From Endomicrobium sp. (GTDB lineage: Bacteria; Elusimicrobiota; Endomicrobiia; Endomicrobiales; Endomicrobiaceae): a stretch of DNA of 56,221 bases. The position numbers and the translations under genes were made by a program. Position 1 is the first letter of the stretch, and each line of letters begins with the position of its first letter. Below the pieces are notes generated by a model. That model was given only the letters and a program-made list of their open reading frames with translations, ran no database searches and had not been told where the DNA came from. Of this stretch, positions 1-8,115 are shown one piece after another. The stretch spans positions 1-56,221 of the forward strand of contig JAISBM010000013.1 of the NCBI GenBank assembly GCA_031266185.1, given 5' to 3'.

Positions 1-195
1 GACAGGGTAGTGGTAGTAGAGATAAAGTACAGTAAAGATAATAAGGTTGAAGAAATGTTAAAAGAAGCAATGGGACAAATAAGAAATAATAAGTATTATG
101 AGAAGTATGAAAGTAAGGAGGACGTACCACTATTAGGTGTAGTATTTAGTGAAAACAAAGAAATTGGTTGTAAGTTTGAGAATATTTTAGTATAA
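1..195 (+). CDS. C-terminal end of a PD-(D/E)XK nuclease-domain protein (partial, cut by window start)
   Basis: The frame is open from the first base. The visible 64 residues begin DRVVVVEIKY, which fits the beta-strand E-x-K of a PD-(D/E)XK nuclease core. An alpha-helix (KVEEMLKEAMGQIRNNKYYEKY) and a GVVFSENKEIGCKFENI ending follow. This matches the C-terminus of the AAA-ATPase-like/PDDEXK_9 family, whose N-terminal half would lie to the left. In that family an N-terminal ATPase is joined to a C-terminal nuclease-like domain of unknown cellular role. No upstream region is available, so I cannot tell whether the gene is intact. Confidence 0.6.
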   Translation, partial: DRVVVVEIKYSKDNKVEEMLKEAMGQIRNNKYYEKYESKEDVPLLGVVFSENKEIGCKFENILV

Positions 196-281
196 TATAA
201 AAATAACTCTAGTGTACCCTACTGTTTTAAAAGTTTTAGCTTTAGCTTGAATTAATACTATGGAAAGGTTGATATCCTGAA

Positions 282-2477
282 ATGAAAAAAGTTTACCTTG
301 CATTTTTATGGCATCAACATCAACCAGTTTATAAAAATCCTAACACAGGAACTTACGAGCTTCCATGGGTTAGGTTGCATGCAACAAAAGATTATTATGA
401 TATGGTTGCAATATTAGATAATTATCCAAAAATTAAATCTAACATAAATTTAGTCCCATCATTACTTGTTCAACTTGAAGAATATGCTTCTGGAAAAGCA
501 AAAGATAAGTTTTTAGAAATAACTTTGAAAGATGCAAAAGGTTTAACACAAGAAGACAAAATTTTTATTCTAAGTAACTTTTTTATGACTAATTGGGATA
601 CGATGATTGCTCCTCATGATAGATATAGCGAACTTTTGCAAAAGAAAGGCAGAAAAACTTTTAGAGATGAAGAGATTAAAAACGTTTGTAAGACGTTTAA
701 TGTGGAAGATTTCAGAGATTTGCAGGTTTGGTTTAACTTATCTTGGATGGACCCATCTTGGCGTAAAAATGATGAATTTATAGCGTACTTGTATAGGAAA
801 GGCAGAGCTTTTACAGAAGAAGATAAAAATAAACTCATACAAAAACATATAGAAATTTGTGGCATGGTTGTAAAAAAACACAAAGAGCTGCAAGACAGAG
901 GACAAATTGACGTTTCTGTAACGCCATTTTATCATCCAATACTTCCTCTTTTGTGCGATGCAAGCTCTGCCCTTGAAGCAACGCCTAAAATTAACCTTCC
1001 TTCTAAAAGATTTTCTTATCCTGAAGATGCTTCATGGCATATAAACAATGCCGTATCTTACTATGAAAATCTTTTTGGCAGAAAGCCTTTAGGAATGTGG
1101 CCATCTGAAGGGGCTGTCTCTAATGTTGCAGTTGAACTAATTAGCGATGCAGGCTTAAAATGGATAGCTACAGACGAGGCAGTTTTGTTCAATAGTGTAA
1201 AACACCTTAATGGAGATAGAAGACATTTGTTTAAACCTTTTAAATTAAATATTAATGGTAAAAATTTAGATATTATATTTAGGGATCATGGTTTGTCTGA
1301 CTCTATAGGCTTTGTCTATTCAAAATGGAATCCACAAGATGCTGCTAATGATTTTGTAAATAAAGTAAAAAATATAGGGGAGTATGCTTGTAGTGCTTGC
1401 GAGGCTCCTTTAGTTTCTGTTATTTTAGATGGAGACAATTGTTGGGAACATTATTTAAATGATGGTTGGGATTTTTTACAAGCATTGTATGAAAGATTAA
1501 GCGCAGAGCCTGACATAGAAACTGTAAGAATAAGTGAATATCTTGAAAATTTTCCGCCAAATGATGTAATAACAAATTTAACTGCAGGGTCGTGGATCAA
1601 TGGAAATTTTGGTGTTTGGATAGGACACCCAGAAGATAATCTTTCTTGGGAATATTTAGCTACTACAAGGGATTTTATTAAAGATTATTTTAATAAGCAT
1701 CCAGATCTTAATGGGACAGATAAAGAAAAAGAGGTTTTAAATAATTTGCATATTCTACAAGGTTCAGATTGGAACTGGTGGTATGGTGATGACCATTCTT
1801 CTAGTAGTGATGGCGAGTTTGACTTTATATATAGACAGCATTTTATAAAAATATACAAAATTTTAGGGCAAGAAGTACCAGCTGTTTTTTATAAATCTAT
1901 AAAAACTATAAAAAATGCTCAAAACAAACAAGATAAACTTATAAAGCCACAAGGTTTTATATATCCAAAAATTGATGGCAATATTACAGATTTTTCTGAA
2001 TGGAAAAATTCAGGTTATTATGAAGTTGGTAGTTCCGGTGGTTCTATGCATCAGATATCTACAGTGCTAAAATCTTTTAATTTTGGATTTGATATTAAAA
2101 ATTTCTATTTGAAATTGGATTTAAATGAACAAAATTTAGTAAAATCATTGGATGAATACTCCTTTAATTTAGTGTTTATTAAGCCTGTAGAAATAAGGGT
2201 TGTTTTAAATTTTAGTAGAAGTAAGCAGATAAAATCAATTTCGATTGTTTATAATGGTCAGGAAAATATCACGCAATCAGCAAGATCTGTTTTTACTAAT
2301 ACTATAGAATTTTCTATACCATTTGAAAATTTGACATTTCCTCATAAATATGATAATATGGAGTTTGTAATTACTGTTGATGAAAAATCTTATGAAGTTG
2401 AAAGATGGCCGTATCAATCTTCTATAATAATACCTTACCCTAGTGAAAATTTCAACTTTTTAAATTGGTCATTATAA
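282..2477 (+). CDS. Glycoside hydrolase family 57 protein (alpha-amylase / glucanotransferase type)
   Basis: The 731-residue protein has the GH57 hallmarks. These are HQHQP at residues 11-15, GMWPSEGAVS with E276 as the likely nucleophile, and LDGDNCWE with D383/D385 at the position of the acid/base. The N-terminal ~550 residues form the (beta/alpha)7 catalytic region. The last ~180 residues look like an all-beta accessory domain. GH57 enzymes hydrolyse or rearrange alpha-1,4-glucans such as glycogen, and no signal peptide is present, so a cytoplasmic glycogen or maltodextrin role is likely. No strong Shine-Dalgarno precedes the ATG, but conservation begins at MKKVYLAFLWHQHQP. Exact specificity cannot be read from sequence alone. 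Confidence 0.9.
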   Translation: MKKVYLAFLWHQHQPVYKNPNTGTYELPWVRLHATKDYYDMVAILDNYPKIKSNINLVPSLLVQLEEYASGKAKDKFLEITLKDAKGLTQEDKIFILSNFFMTNWDTMIAPHDRYSELLQKKGRKTFRDEEIKNVCKTFNVEDFRDLQVWFNLSWMDPSWRKNDEFIAYLYRKGRAFTEEDKNKLIQKHIEICGMVVKKHKELQDRGQIDVSVTPFYHPILPLLCDASSALEATPKINLPSKRFSYPEDASWHINNAVSYYENLFGRKPLGMWPSEGAVSNVAVELISDAGLKWIATDEAVLFNSVKHLNGDRRHLFKPFKLNINGKNLDIIFRDHGLSDSIGFVYSKWNPQDAANDFVNKVKNIGEYACSACEAPLVSVILDGDNCWEHYLNDGWDFLQALYERLSAEPDIETVRISEYLENFPPNDVITNLTAGSWINGNFGVWIGHPEDNLSWEYLATTRDFIKDYFNKHPDLNGTDKEKEVLNNLHILQGSDWNWWYGDDHSSSSDGEFDFIYRQHFIKIYKILGQEVPAVFYKSIKTIKNAQNKQDKLIKPQGFIYPKIDGNITDFSEWKNSGYYEVGSSGGSMHQISTVLKSFNFGFDIKNFYLKLDLNEQNLVKSLDEYSFNLVFIKPVEIRVVLNFSRSKQIKSISIVYNGQENITQSARSVFTNTIEFSIPFENLTFPHKYDNMEFVITVDEKSYEVERWPYQSSIIIPYPSENFNFLNWSL

Positions 2478-2523
2478 AATATATAAAATGTTTTAATATT
2501 CTTTTTGCAAGTTTAGAGAAAAT

Positions 2524-2818
2524 ATGCAATTTAAAAAGCTTACTATAAACGGGAAAAAGTATATTGAGTGTGAAAGTGAAATGTGTTTTAATAAAACAAC
2601 CTAGTTTTTATTAAAGGTACTAATGGCTTTATAATGCGTGGATATTTAAACCTTGAAAACTGCAGAAAAAGGTTGAGACATTGCAGCTATCGTAATTTGG
2701 CATTAAAAATATTGACAATATGCTAACAAAGACAATAATAGCATCTACTTCTTTTGCTCAAAAAATTGGCATAAAATCTGGAACTGCAGTTTTAGATGTT
2801 CTTGAAAAAGTTGTTTGA
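2524..2818 (+). pseudogene. DUF1805 protein fossil with several frameshifts
   Basis: Pieces of a DUF1805 domain are readable in order across all three frames. MQFKKLTINGKKYIECE is in frame 1. FIKGTNGFIMRGYLNLENC is in another frame. GDIAAIV-like residues follow. DNMLTKTIIASTSFAQKIG and IKSGTAVLDVLEKV come last. The order and spacing agree with DUF1805 (YunC-like) proteins, which are about 90-100 residues, so this is one short gene broken by at least two or three indels. The function of DUF1805 is unknown. Its 3' end overlaps the start of the CDPS gene by about 23 bases, which suggests the two were once translationally coupled. Confidence 0.65.
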
Positions 2819-3542
2819 TTTTAAATCTTTTTTAAAGGGCTGGTTTATTATAAATAAAAATGTAACGTCAATAAAATTTGTTAACTCAGAATCAGAAAAG
2901 ATATTTAATTTAAAAGAGCACGCTTTATTTGGAATAAGTCCATTTAATAGCTATTATTCAGAGGATAATTTAAAAAAACTTTTTTCTTGGGCACTTAACA
3001 ATTTTAAGAAAATAAGTGTATGTATTCCAGACGGAGCATCAACATATACGCTTCAAGCAATTGGTTATCCTAAAGATAAAGCAGATAGGAAAACTAAAAG
3101 GCATGACAACAATTTAAGAAATAAGACTATAAACGCTCTTGTTGCAAATAATCTTTCTGAAGATGAAGCTAAAAGTAAAATGGTCTTTTTCACTGATCTT
3201 GCGCAAAACAATAAAAAATATTTAGAATTTTGCAAGCTATATGAGCAAATGTATGAAAATGATAAAAATTTTAGAGAAGGCTGTTTGTTGACTTCAAAAC
3301 ATGTTTTATCAGCTAAAGGTAATTCTGCTTGTGTAGATGAAAGAGCATTAAATTTTGCTGTTAAATACTTTCTTGCAGAACTTCCTTTATATTTAAATAC
3401 GCCTGACATTCTAAATGTTAGCTCATCGTTATTTGTATATAAAGATTTACCAACAGATTTTTTAAATAAGATATATAATAATGGACCATTTTCTTCATTA
3501 CTCTCTTTAAAACAGGGATGTTTAGCAATACAGTTTGATTAA
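2796..3542 (+). CDS. tRNA-dependent cyclodipeptide synthase (CDPS)
   Basis: The 248-residue protein carries the CDPS signature set. GISPFNSYYS (Ser48, Asn51) matches the nucleophile loop. IPDGASTYTLQAIGY and KADRKTKRHDNNLRN (Arg98, Lys99, Arg102) match the tRNA-binding helix. KYFLAELPLYLNTP (Tyr191, Glu195) and Tyr215 complete the set. S48, Y191, E195 and Y215 sit at the spacing of AlbC S37, Y178, E182 and Y202. These enzymes use two aminoacyl-tRNAs to form cyclic dipeptides in the cytoplasm. Asn51 resembles the NYH subfamily, but the residue after Tyr215 is Lys216 where that subfamily has His. The start lies inside the DUF1805 fossil, so the original start may have changed. Product identity cannot be predicted from what I see. 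Confidence 0.88.
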   Translation: MFLKKLFDFKSFLKGWFIINKNVTSIKFVNSESEKIFNLKEHALFGISPFNSYYSEDNLKKLFSWALNNFKKISVCIPDGASTYTLQAIGYPKDKADRKTKRHDNNLRNKTINALVANNLSEDEAKSKMVFFTDLAQNNKKYLEFCKLYEQMYENDKNFREGCLLTSKHVLSAKGNSACVDERALNFAVKYFLAELPLYLNTPDILNVSSSLFVYKDLPTDFLNKIYNNGPFSSLLSLKQGCLAIQFD

Positions 3543-3554
3543 AAAAGAGGAACT

Positions 3555-5051
3555 GTGAACAAAAAAACACAAACTACGATTATTGATAATATTTTACAAA
3601 CTATTCCAGGATGTGTTTATTGGAAAGATGTAAGTGGAGTCTACCTCGGGTGCAATCAAATGGAAGCCGAGGTATTAGGATTAAAATCTACGGATGAAAT
3701 AATAGGTAAAACAGATTATGACTTACCGTGGAAATCTATTGCTGGTACTCTACAAGAAACAGATCAAAGAATTACGAAAACTAAAATCCCAGAAGAATTA
3801 ATAGAAGCCCCTATTTTAAGTGATGGCAGAGCTTTAATTATGTTGACAAGGAAATCTCCACTTTACGATGACAAGAATAATATAGTTGGAATTATAGGAG
3901 TTTCAGTTGATATAACAAAGCTTAGAAAAAAAGAAGAATTAGAAAATCAATTAAAAACATATTCATATATTAACAATATTTTACAACGCGTACCAGGATG
4001 TATTTACTGGAAAGATGTAACTGGAGTCTACTTCGGGTGCAATCAAATGGAGGCCGAGATATTGGGATTAAACTCTCCAGATGAAATAATAGGTAAAACA
4101 GATTATGATTTATCATGGAAATATATTGCAGGTGTGTTAAAAAACACAGATCAAAGAATTATGAAAAGTAGGATTAGTGAGGAATTAATAGAATCTGGCA
4201 CGATTGCTGATGGTAGAACTTTAATTATGTTAACAAAAAAATCTCCACTTTATGATGACAAGAATAATGTAATTGGAGTTATAGGCGTTTCAGTTGATAT
4301 AACAGATCGTAAAAAAGCAGAGGAATTAGAGAATAAATTAAAATTACAAGAGAGCCTTTATTCTATTTCAAAACAAGTAGCACATGATATAGTTTCTCCA
4401 CTGTCATCTTTGAAAATGGTACAATTTATGAGTGCTAATAAACTATCTAAAGATGAAAAAAAAATTTTAGATTTATCTATTAAAAGCATAGAAACTATGT
4501 CTAAAACTTTAATAGATAAGTATATATACATAAAATCTAAAGGTAAAGGATTGCCTGTATTAGAAGATGATAAAGAAAAAGATATGTCCTTGGGTATAAT
4601 TTTAGACAGCACTATAGAAATTAAAAAGTATGAATATAAAACATATAAGGTCAAAATTAATTATTATCCAGATAAAACAATTGATTCTATATGCATAAAT
4701 GGCAATGATTCTATGTTTTCTAGAATGATGTCAAATATAATAAATAATGCTGTAGAATCGTTAGAAAACAAAGATGAAGGTACAGTAGATATTGGATATA
4801 TTGTAAAGCAAGACAAAGTAGAAGTTTATGTAAAAGATAATGGTAAAGGAATGCCAAAAGGAATGGTAGAAAAAATACTAAACCGTCAAGAAGTTGCAAC
4901 GACAAAAAAAACTGGACACGGTTTTGGGCTTGAGCAAATTATGCAAACTTTAAAAAATATGAATGCACAAATATTGATTAATACCCAAGAAAATGTAGGG
5001 ACTGAAATAAAGTTGATATTTAATATTGTAAACAAAAAAATGTGTAATTAA
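3555..5051 (+). CDS. Double-PAS sensor histidine kinase
   Basis: It starts with GTG 12 bases after the CDPS stop, behind AGAGGA. The 498 residues hold two PAS domains (about 5-130 and 135-255) that are near copies of each other, each with a YWKD..GVY.GCNQMEAE core and an IGVSVDIT end. A dimerisation/phosphoacceptor helix follows (VAHDIVSPLSSLKM, His277). Then comes a HATPase domain with an N box (NIINNAVESLEN, about 394-405), a G1 box DNGKGMP and a G2 box GHGFGLEQIM. No membrane segment is seen, so it should be a soluble kinase sensing an internal or diffusible ligand. No response regulator is adjacent. YWKD-type PAS kinases are common in host-associated bacteria. Confidence 0.88.
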   Translation: MNKKTQTTIIDNILQTIPGCVYWKDVSGVYLGCNQMEAEVLGLKSTDEIIGKTDYDLPWKSIAGTLQETDQRITKTKIPEELIEAPILSDGRALIMLTRKSPLYDDKNNIVGIIGVSVDITKLRKKEELENQLKTYSYINNILQRVPGCIYWKDVTGVYFGCNQMEAEILGLNSPDEIIGKTDYDLSWKYIAGVLKNTDQRIMKSRISEELIESGTIADGRTLIMLTKKSPLYDDKNNVIGVIGVSVDITDRKKAEELENKLKLQESLYSISKQVAHDIVSPLSSLKMVQFMSANKLSKDEKKILDLSIKSIETMSKTLIDKYIYIKSKGKGLPVLEDDKEKDMSLGIILDSTIEIKKYEYKTYKVKINYYPDKTIDSICINGNDSMFSRMMSNIINNAVESLENKDEGTVDIGYIVKQDKVEVYVKDNGKGMPKGMVEKILNRQEVATTKKTGHGFGLEQIMQTLKNMNAQILINTQENVGTEIKLIFNIVNKKMCN

Positions 5052-5084
5052 TATTTAAATTTTATAGTGTCTGAGAGAAAGTAA

Positions 5085-5372
5085 ATGCATGACTATATTA
5101 TATGGTTTATAGAGGGACTTTTTGGAATGGCAATGTTTATAAATGCTGTATTATTTTTGCCTCAAGCTATTAAAATACACAAAACAAAAAATACTAAAGG
5201 TTTATCACTTATAACGTTTATTGGTTTTAATATAATTCAGTTGTCTAGTATTTTACATGGATATATCCACAAAGACTACATTTTTATGCTCGGAATGCTT
5301 TTAAGTCTGCTTTTTTGTGGGTGCATTTGTTTTTTAATTATTTATTATAAGATAAAATATAAAACTACATAG
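5085..5372 (+). CDS. SemiSWEET-like PQ-loop membrane transporter
   Basis: The 95-residue hydrophobic protein has three predicted membrane helices (about 8-28, 42-62, 65-88). A PQ-loop motif LPQAIKIHKTKNTKGLSL lies after the first helix, which is the bacterial SemiSWEET layout. SemiSWEETs dimerise to move small solutes, usually sugars, down their gradient. It lies 33 bases after the kinase gene on the same strand and closes the CDPS-kinase-transporter group. Whether it carries a sugar or the cyclodipeptide is unknown; the second is only an inference from context. Upstream AGAGAAAGTAA gives a plausible ribosome binding site before ATG. Confidence 0.75.
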   Translation: MHDYIIWFIEGLFGMAMFINAVLFLPQAIKIHKTKNTKGLSLITFIGFNIIQLSSILHGYIHKDYIFMLGMLLSLLFCGCICFLIIYYKIKYKTT

Positions 5373-5622
5373 AGTTTGACTGACCTCTACCATCACACTC
5401 TCAAAGAGATTAGTTGCACATTGTATTAAGTATATATACCAGACTGACTATTTGTATTTTGGACTCTCCAGACTTTAGCTTTCTATAAGTAAATCCTTGC
5501 GGTTTTTGAAAACAGGTAGCAGTTAAACGAATGGAAACACTCTTAATTAGAGGCTGATCTAGCTTGCTATTTTGTTATCTTAGTAGATAAAGCTTATAAA
5601 CCAGATTTGACTTATAAGACAC
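5373..5622. other. Intergenic spacer without recognisable gene
   Basis: Both strands are closed by stops in every frame and no motif or RNA gene is recognisable. It separates the plus-strand CDPS cluster from the minus-strand tat operon. Confidence 0.5.
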
Positions 5623-5673
5623 AAACTGACTTAACTGGCTTTAGAGTAAAGCAGGAATCAGTTTTTATTTCTT
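5623..5673 (+). terminator. Possible convergent terminator overlapping the tatC stop
   Basis: An outer stem AAACTGA (5623-5629) / TCAGTTT (5658-5664) encloses an inner stem CTGGCTTTA / TAAAGCAG with a GAG loop. On the plus strand it runs into TTTTATTT. The right arm contains the tatC stop codon on the minus strand. Its ACTGACTTAACTGGCTTTAG core also resembles the dispersed CCTGACTTGA repeat, so it may be a repurposed repeat end. Confidence 0.4.
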
Positions 5674-6371
5674 TCAAATCTTTTCGATAAAAATAACCCT
5701 AACTCAAACAATAGATAGGTGGGTAAAGCAAGCAAAATTTGACTTAACACGTCCGGAGGAGTTAAGATTGCAGATAATATTAATATAATCACAATAATAT
5801 AAGCTCTTTTAGAAGATAAAAAAGAGTGTTGTACTATGTTAAATCTAACACAAACCATAACTATAATTGGAAATTGAAACATAACCCCAAAAGCAACTAT
5901 AAGCCAACTAGCAAGCCCTAAAAAACTGCTAAGCCCTATTAACGGTCTAAGCGTAGGAGTTGAAAAACTATTTGAAAAACTCATTAATACTGGAAGTATA
6001 AATAATATGCAAAAAGTTGCTCCTAAAACAAAAAGAAAAGATGCAAATATTACCCACAATTTTAATGCTTTGCGTTCATTTTTATGTAGTGCTGGAAGCA
6101 AAAATTTCCATATTTGTAGAATACAGCAGGGGAAGCTGATAGCTAAAGCTACAGTAAATGCCATTTTAAGTTGTATTACAAAAACTTCCATAGGAGAAAA
6201 ATAGTTCAAAAAACTCATTTCTTCTGGACAACTCCATTTAACAAGAAAATCTATTATGTGTGGAGTTATAAAAAATGATGGTATGTATAGTAAAAAAATC
6301 GCCGCAAGACATTTAATAATGGTCTTACGAAGTTCTTGAAAATGAAACAAAAAAGACTGCGATTTGCTCAT
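5658..6371 (-). CDS. tatC: Sec-independent protein translocase TatC
   Basis: The 237-residue protein has six hydrophobic segments and the TatC family start ([15 protein letters not shown], usually HL.ELR). The conserved periplasmic region [16 protein letters not shown] and the [13 protein letters not shown] tail are also present. TatC is the membrane receptor for twin-arginine signal peptides and exports folded proteins with TatA. Its ATG overlaps the tatA stop by four bases, so the two are coupled. It is the last gene of the DUF362-ferredoxin-tatA-tatC operon. Confidence 0.95.
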   Translation of the reverse strand: MSKSQSFLFHFQELRKTIIKCLAAIFLLYIPSFFITPHIIDFLVKWSCPEEMSFLNYFSPMEVFVIQLKMAFTVALAISFPCCILQIWKFLLPALHKNERKALKLWVIFASFLFVLGATFCILFILPVLMSFSNSFSTPTLRPLIGLSSFLGLASWLIVAFGVMFQFPIIVMVCVRFNIVQHSFLSSKRAYIIVIILILSAILTPPDVLSQILLALPTYLLFELGLFLSKRFERNKN

Positions 6372-6601
6372 TCGTTTTTATTAACTTTTTTAGTTATTTT
6401 ATCACTTTTAATTTTTGCGTTATGTTCTGCTTCTTCTAACAATTCTTTTGATTCTTTTTTTATGTCTTCTTTAGCTTTTTTAAATTCATGAGCGGCCCTG
6501 CCAAAGGCTTTTGCAATCTCTGGAATGCGTTTTGCACCAAAAAGCAACAAAATTACTATCAAGATAACTAAAATTTCAGTAAATCCTATAGACATTTTCA
6601 C
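6368..6601 (-). CDS. tatA: Twin-arginine translocase subunit TatA/TatE
   Basis: The 77-residue protein has one N-terminal membrane helix ([23 protein letters not shown]), the FG hinge, an amphipathic helix ([20 protein letters not shown]) and a charged tail, which is the TatA layout. A perfect AAGGAGGTG lies just upstream of the ATG. No separate tatB is visible, so this may be a minimal TatAC system in which TatA serves both functions. Confidence 0.93.
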   Translation of the reverse strand: MKMSIGFTEILVILIVILLLFGAKRIPEIAKAFGRAAHEFKKAKEDIKKESKELLEEAEHNAKIKSDKITKKVNKNE

Positions 6602-6607
6602 CTCCTT

Positions 6608-8113
6608 TTAAAAAGACCACTTATTTGAAGTTTCTAAACTTTGATTACTTTCTATATCATTTTGCTTATTTTTATCTAAATTTACTGGATTTTCTGCTTT
6701 TAATTGTAAAGTGATAGGATTTACAAAAATAGCAGTTTTGGGCTTTACAGGGCATGCATTATGACATGCTCCACACCCTATGCAAAGCTCATGGTTTATA
6801 AAGTATGGAACTCGAACACCTGTTGTTGCTGCAAGTTTCATTTGCAATGCGCCTGTAGGGCATTGTTCTGCACACGCTCCACATTCTGTGTTATCTGTAA
6901 CTGTTACACAACGAGAAATTGTAAGATCTGCAATTCCTATACGGCAAAGCTTTTTTTGTTCTAGCGTCATTTTTTCAATTGCGCCTGTAGGACACACTTT
7001 TGAACAATTATTACAATTGTACTCACAAAATCCTTTAGAAAAGTCTAAGTGAACACCGCTAGAAGTATCTCCAAAAGATAAAACATTGCCTTGACAGTTT
7101 GTTACACACAAAAGGCATTGCGTACATTTAGATTCAAAGCGCTGATAAGAACCTGCGCCTGGAGGCAGTATAACATTTTGTTTTTTTGAATTTGGTTTTG
7201 ATTTGGTTTTTAATGTTAAACCTGCACCAAAACTTATCAACGCACAAGCAACCAGTGTGATAAAATCTCTTTTAGATAAATCTGTTTTTATTGGTGCACA
7301 CTCTTTTTTGTTGTAGGAATAATTTATTGCATTTACTGGACATATTGCTTTACAGTTCATACAACGTATGCAAGTTTCGTTGTTTAATGATTTGTTGTTT
7401 TTTATGTCTATAGCTCCGCAAGGACAACTTTTTTGGCAGTTGCCACAAGCAATACAAGTGGTTTTGTCTATTGTTAATTTAAAAAATCCGTTTTTCGAAC
7501 ATAAGCCAAGTAATGTTCCTGCTGGGCAAATCGCATTACAAAGCAATCTTTTTTTTGATACTACTAAAATAATTAAAATTATTAAAGGCAAAGTGCCTAA
7601 AAGAGTAGACTTAACATCAACAACATGATAATTTATGTAGTTTGACGGAACAATTAAGTTGTGCGTAAAAACAATTAGATGGTTAAATATAGTTGCGTTA
7701 ATACGACCAAAAATTGAGTATGGATCTATCAAAAGAAACGCGTAAGCAAATCCTGATATAAGTAATGAAAAAGAAATTGTTGCAATAATGTAACGTGTCA
7801 TTTTAAAATTGTATATTTGTAAACTTTTTTTAGCAGGACTAAAAAAGTTTATAACGTCTTGCAAAATGCCAAGAGGGCAAACTATAGAACAGTAAAACCG
7901 ACCAAATATGAAAGTAAATAATAGTACCATGAAAACAGCAGACAAGGTAGCCAAAGAAAATGATGCAAAAAGTTTTACTATTGCAGGTATTAATTGCAAA
8001 AAAATTATAAAATGTAGCACACTACTTTCTACAACAAAACAAATAGATGTTATAATTAAAGATAGGCTTGCTAATATTATGCGTAATCGTTTAAGCAAAA
8101 GAGTATTTTTCAT
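6608..8113 (-). CDS. NapH-like membrane polyferredoxin with C-terminal NapG/NapF-like [4Fe-4S] domains
   Basis: This 501-residue membrane iron-sulfur protein starts with four to five helices and a FGRFYCSIVCPLGILQD motif, as in NapH/NosR/CcoG-like proteins. Two ferredoxin clusters follow (CIACGNCQKSCPCGA and CIRCMNCKAICPVNA). Next is a second membrane or Tat-like segment (SKRDFITLVACALISFG, KR instead of RR). At least four more clusters follow (CTQCLLCVTNCQ, CNNCSKVCP, CGACAEQCP, CIGCGACHNACP). It likely passes electrons between the membrane and an outside or periplasmic partner. It lies two bases after the DUF362 gene and six before tatA. The electron donor and acceptor are not identifiable here. 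Confidence 0.85.
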   Translation of the reverse strand: MKNTLLLKRLRIILASLSLIITSICFVVESSVLHFIIFLQLIPAIVKLFASFSLATLSAVFMVLLFTFIFGRFYCSIVCPLGILQDVINFFSPAKKSLQIYNFKMTRYIIATISFSLLISGFAYAFLLIDPYSIFGRINATIFNHLIVFTHNLIVPSNYINYHVVDVKSTLLGTLPLIILIILVVSKKRLLCNAICPAGTLLGLCSKNGFFKLTIDKTTCIACGNCQKSCPCGAIDIKNNKSLNNETCIRCMNCKAICPVNAINYSYNKKECAPIKTDLSKRDFITLVACALISFGAGLTLKTKSKPNSKKQNVILPPGAGSYQRFESKCTQCLLCVTNCQGNVLSFGDTSSGVHLDFSKGFCEYNCNNCSKVCPTGAIEKMTLEQKKLCRIGIADLTISRCVTVTDNTECGACAEQCPTGALQMKLAATTGVRVPYFINHELCIGCGACHNACPVKPKTAIFVNPITLQLKAENPVNLDKNKQNDIESNQSLETSNKWSF

Positions 8114-8115
8114 AA

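Noticed and set aside
3065-3409. Minus-strand 114-codon frame inside the CDPS gene
   Set aside because: It is the antisense shadow of the CDPS. Its composition mirrors the codons of the sense gene and no start signal is present.
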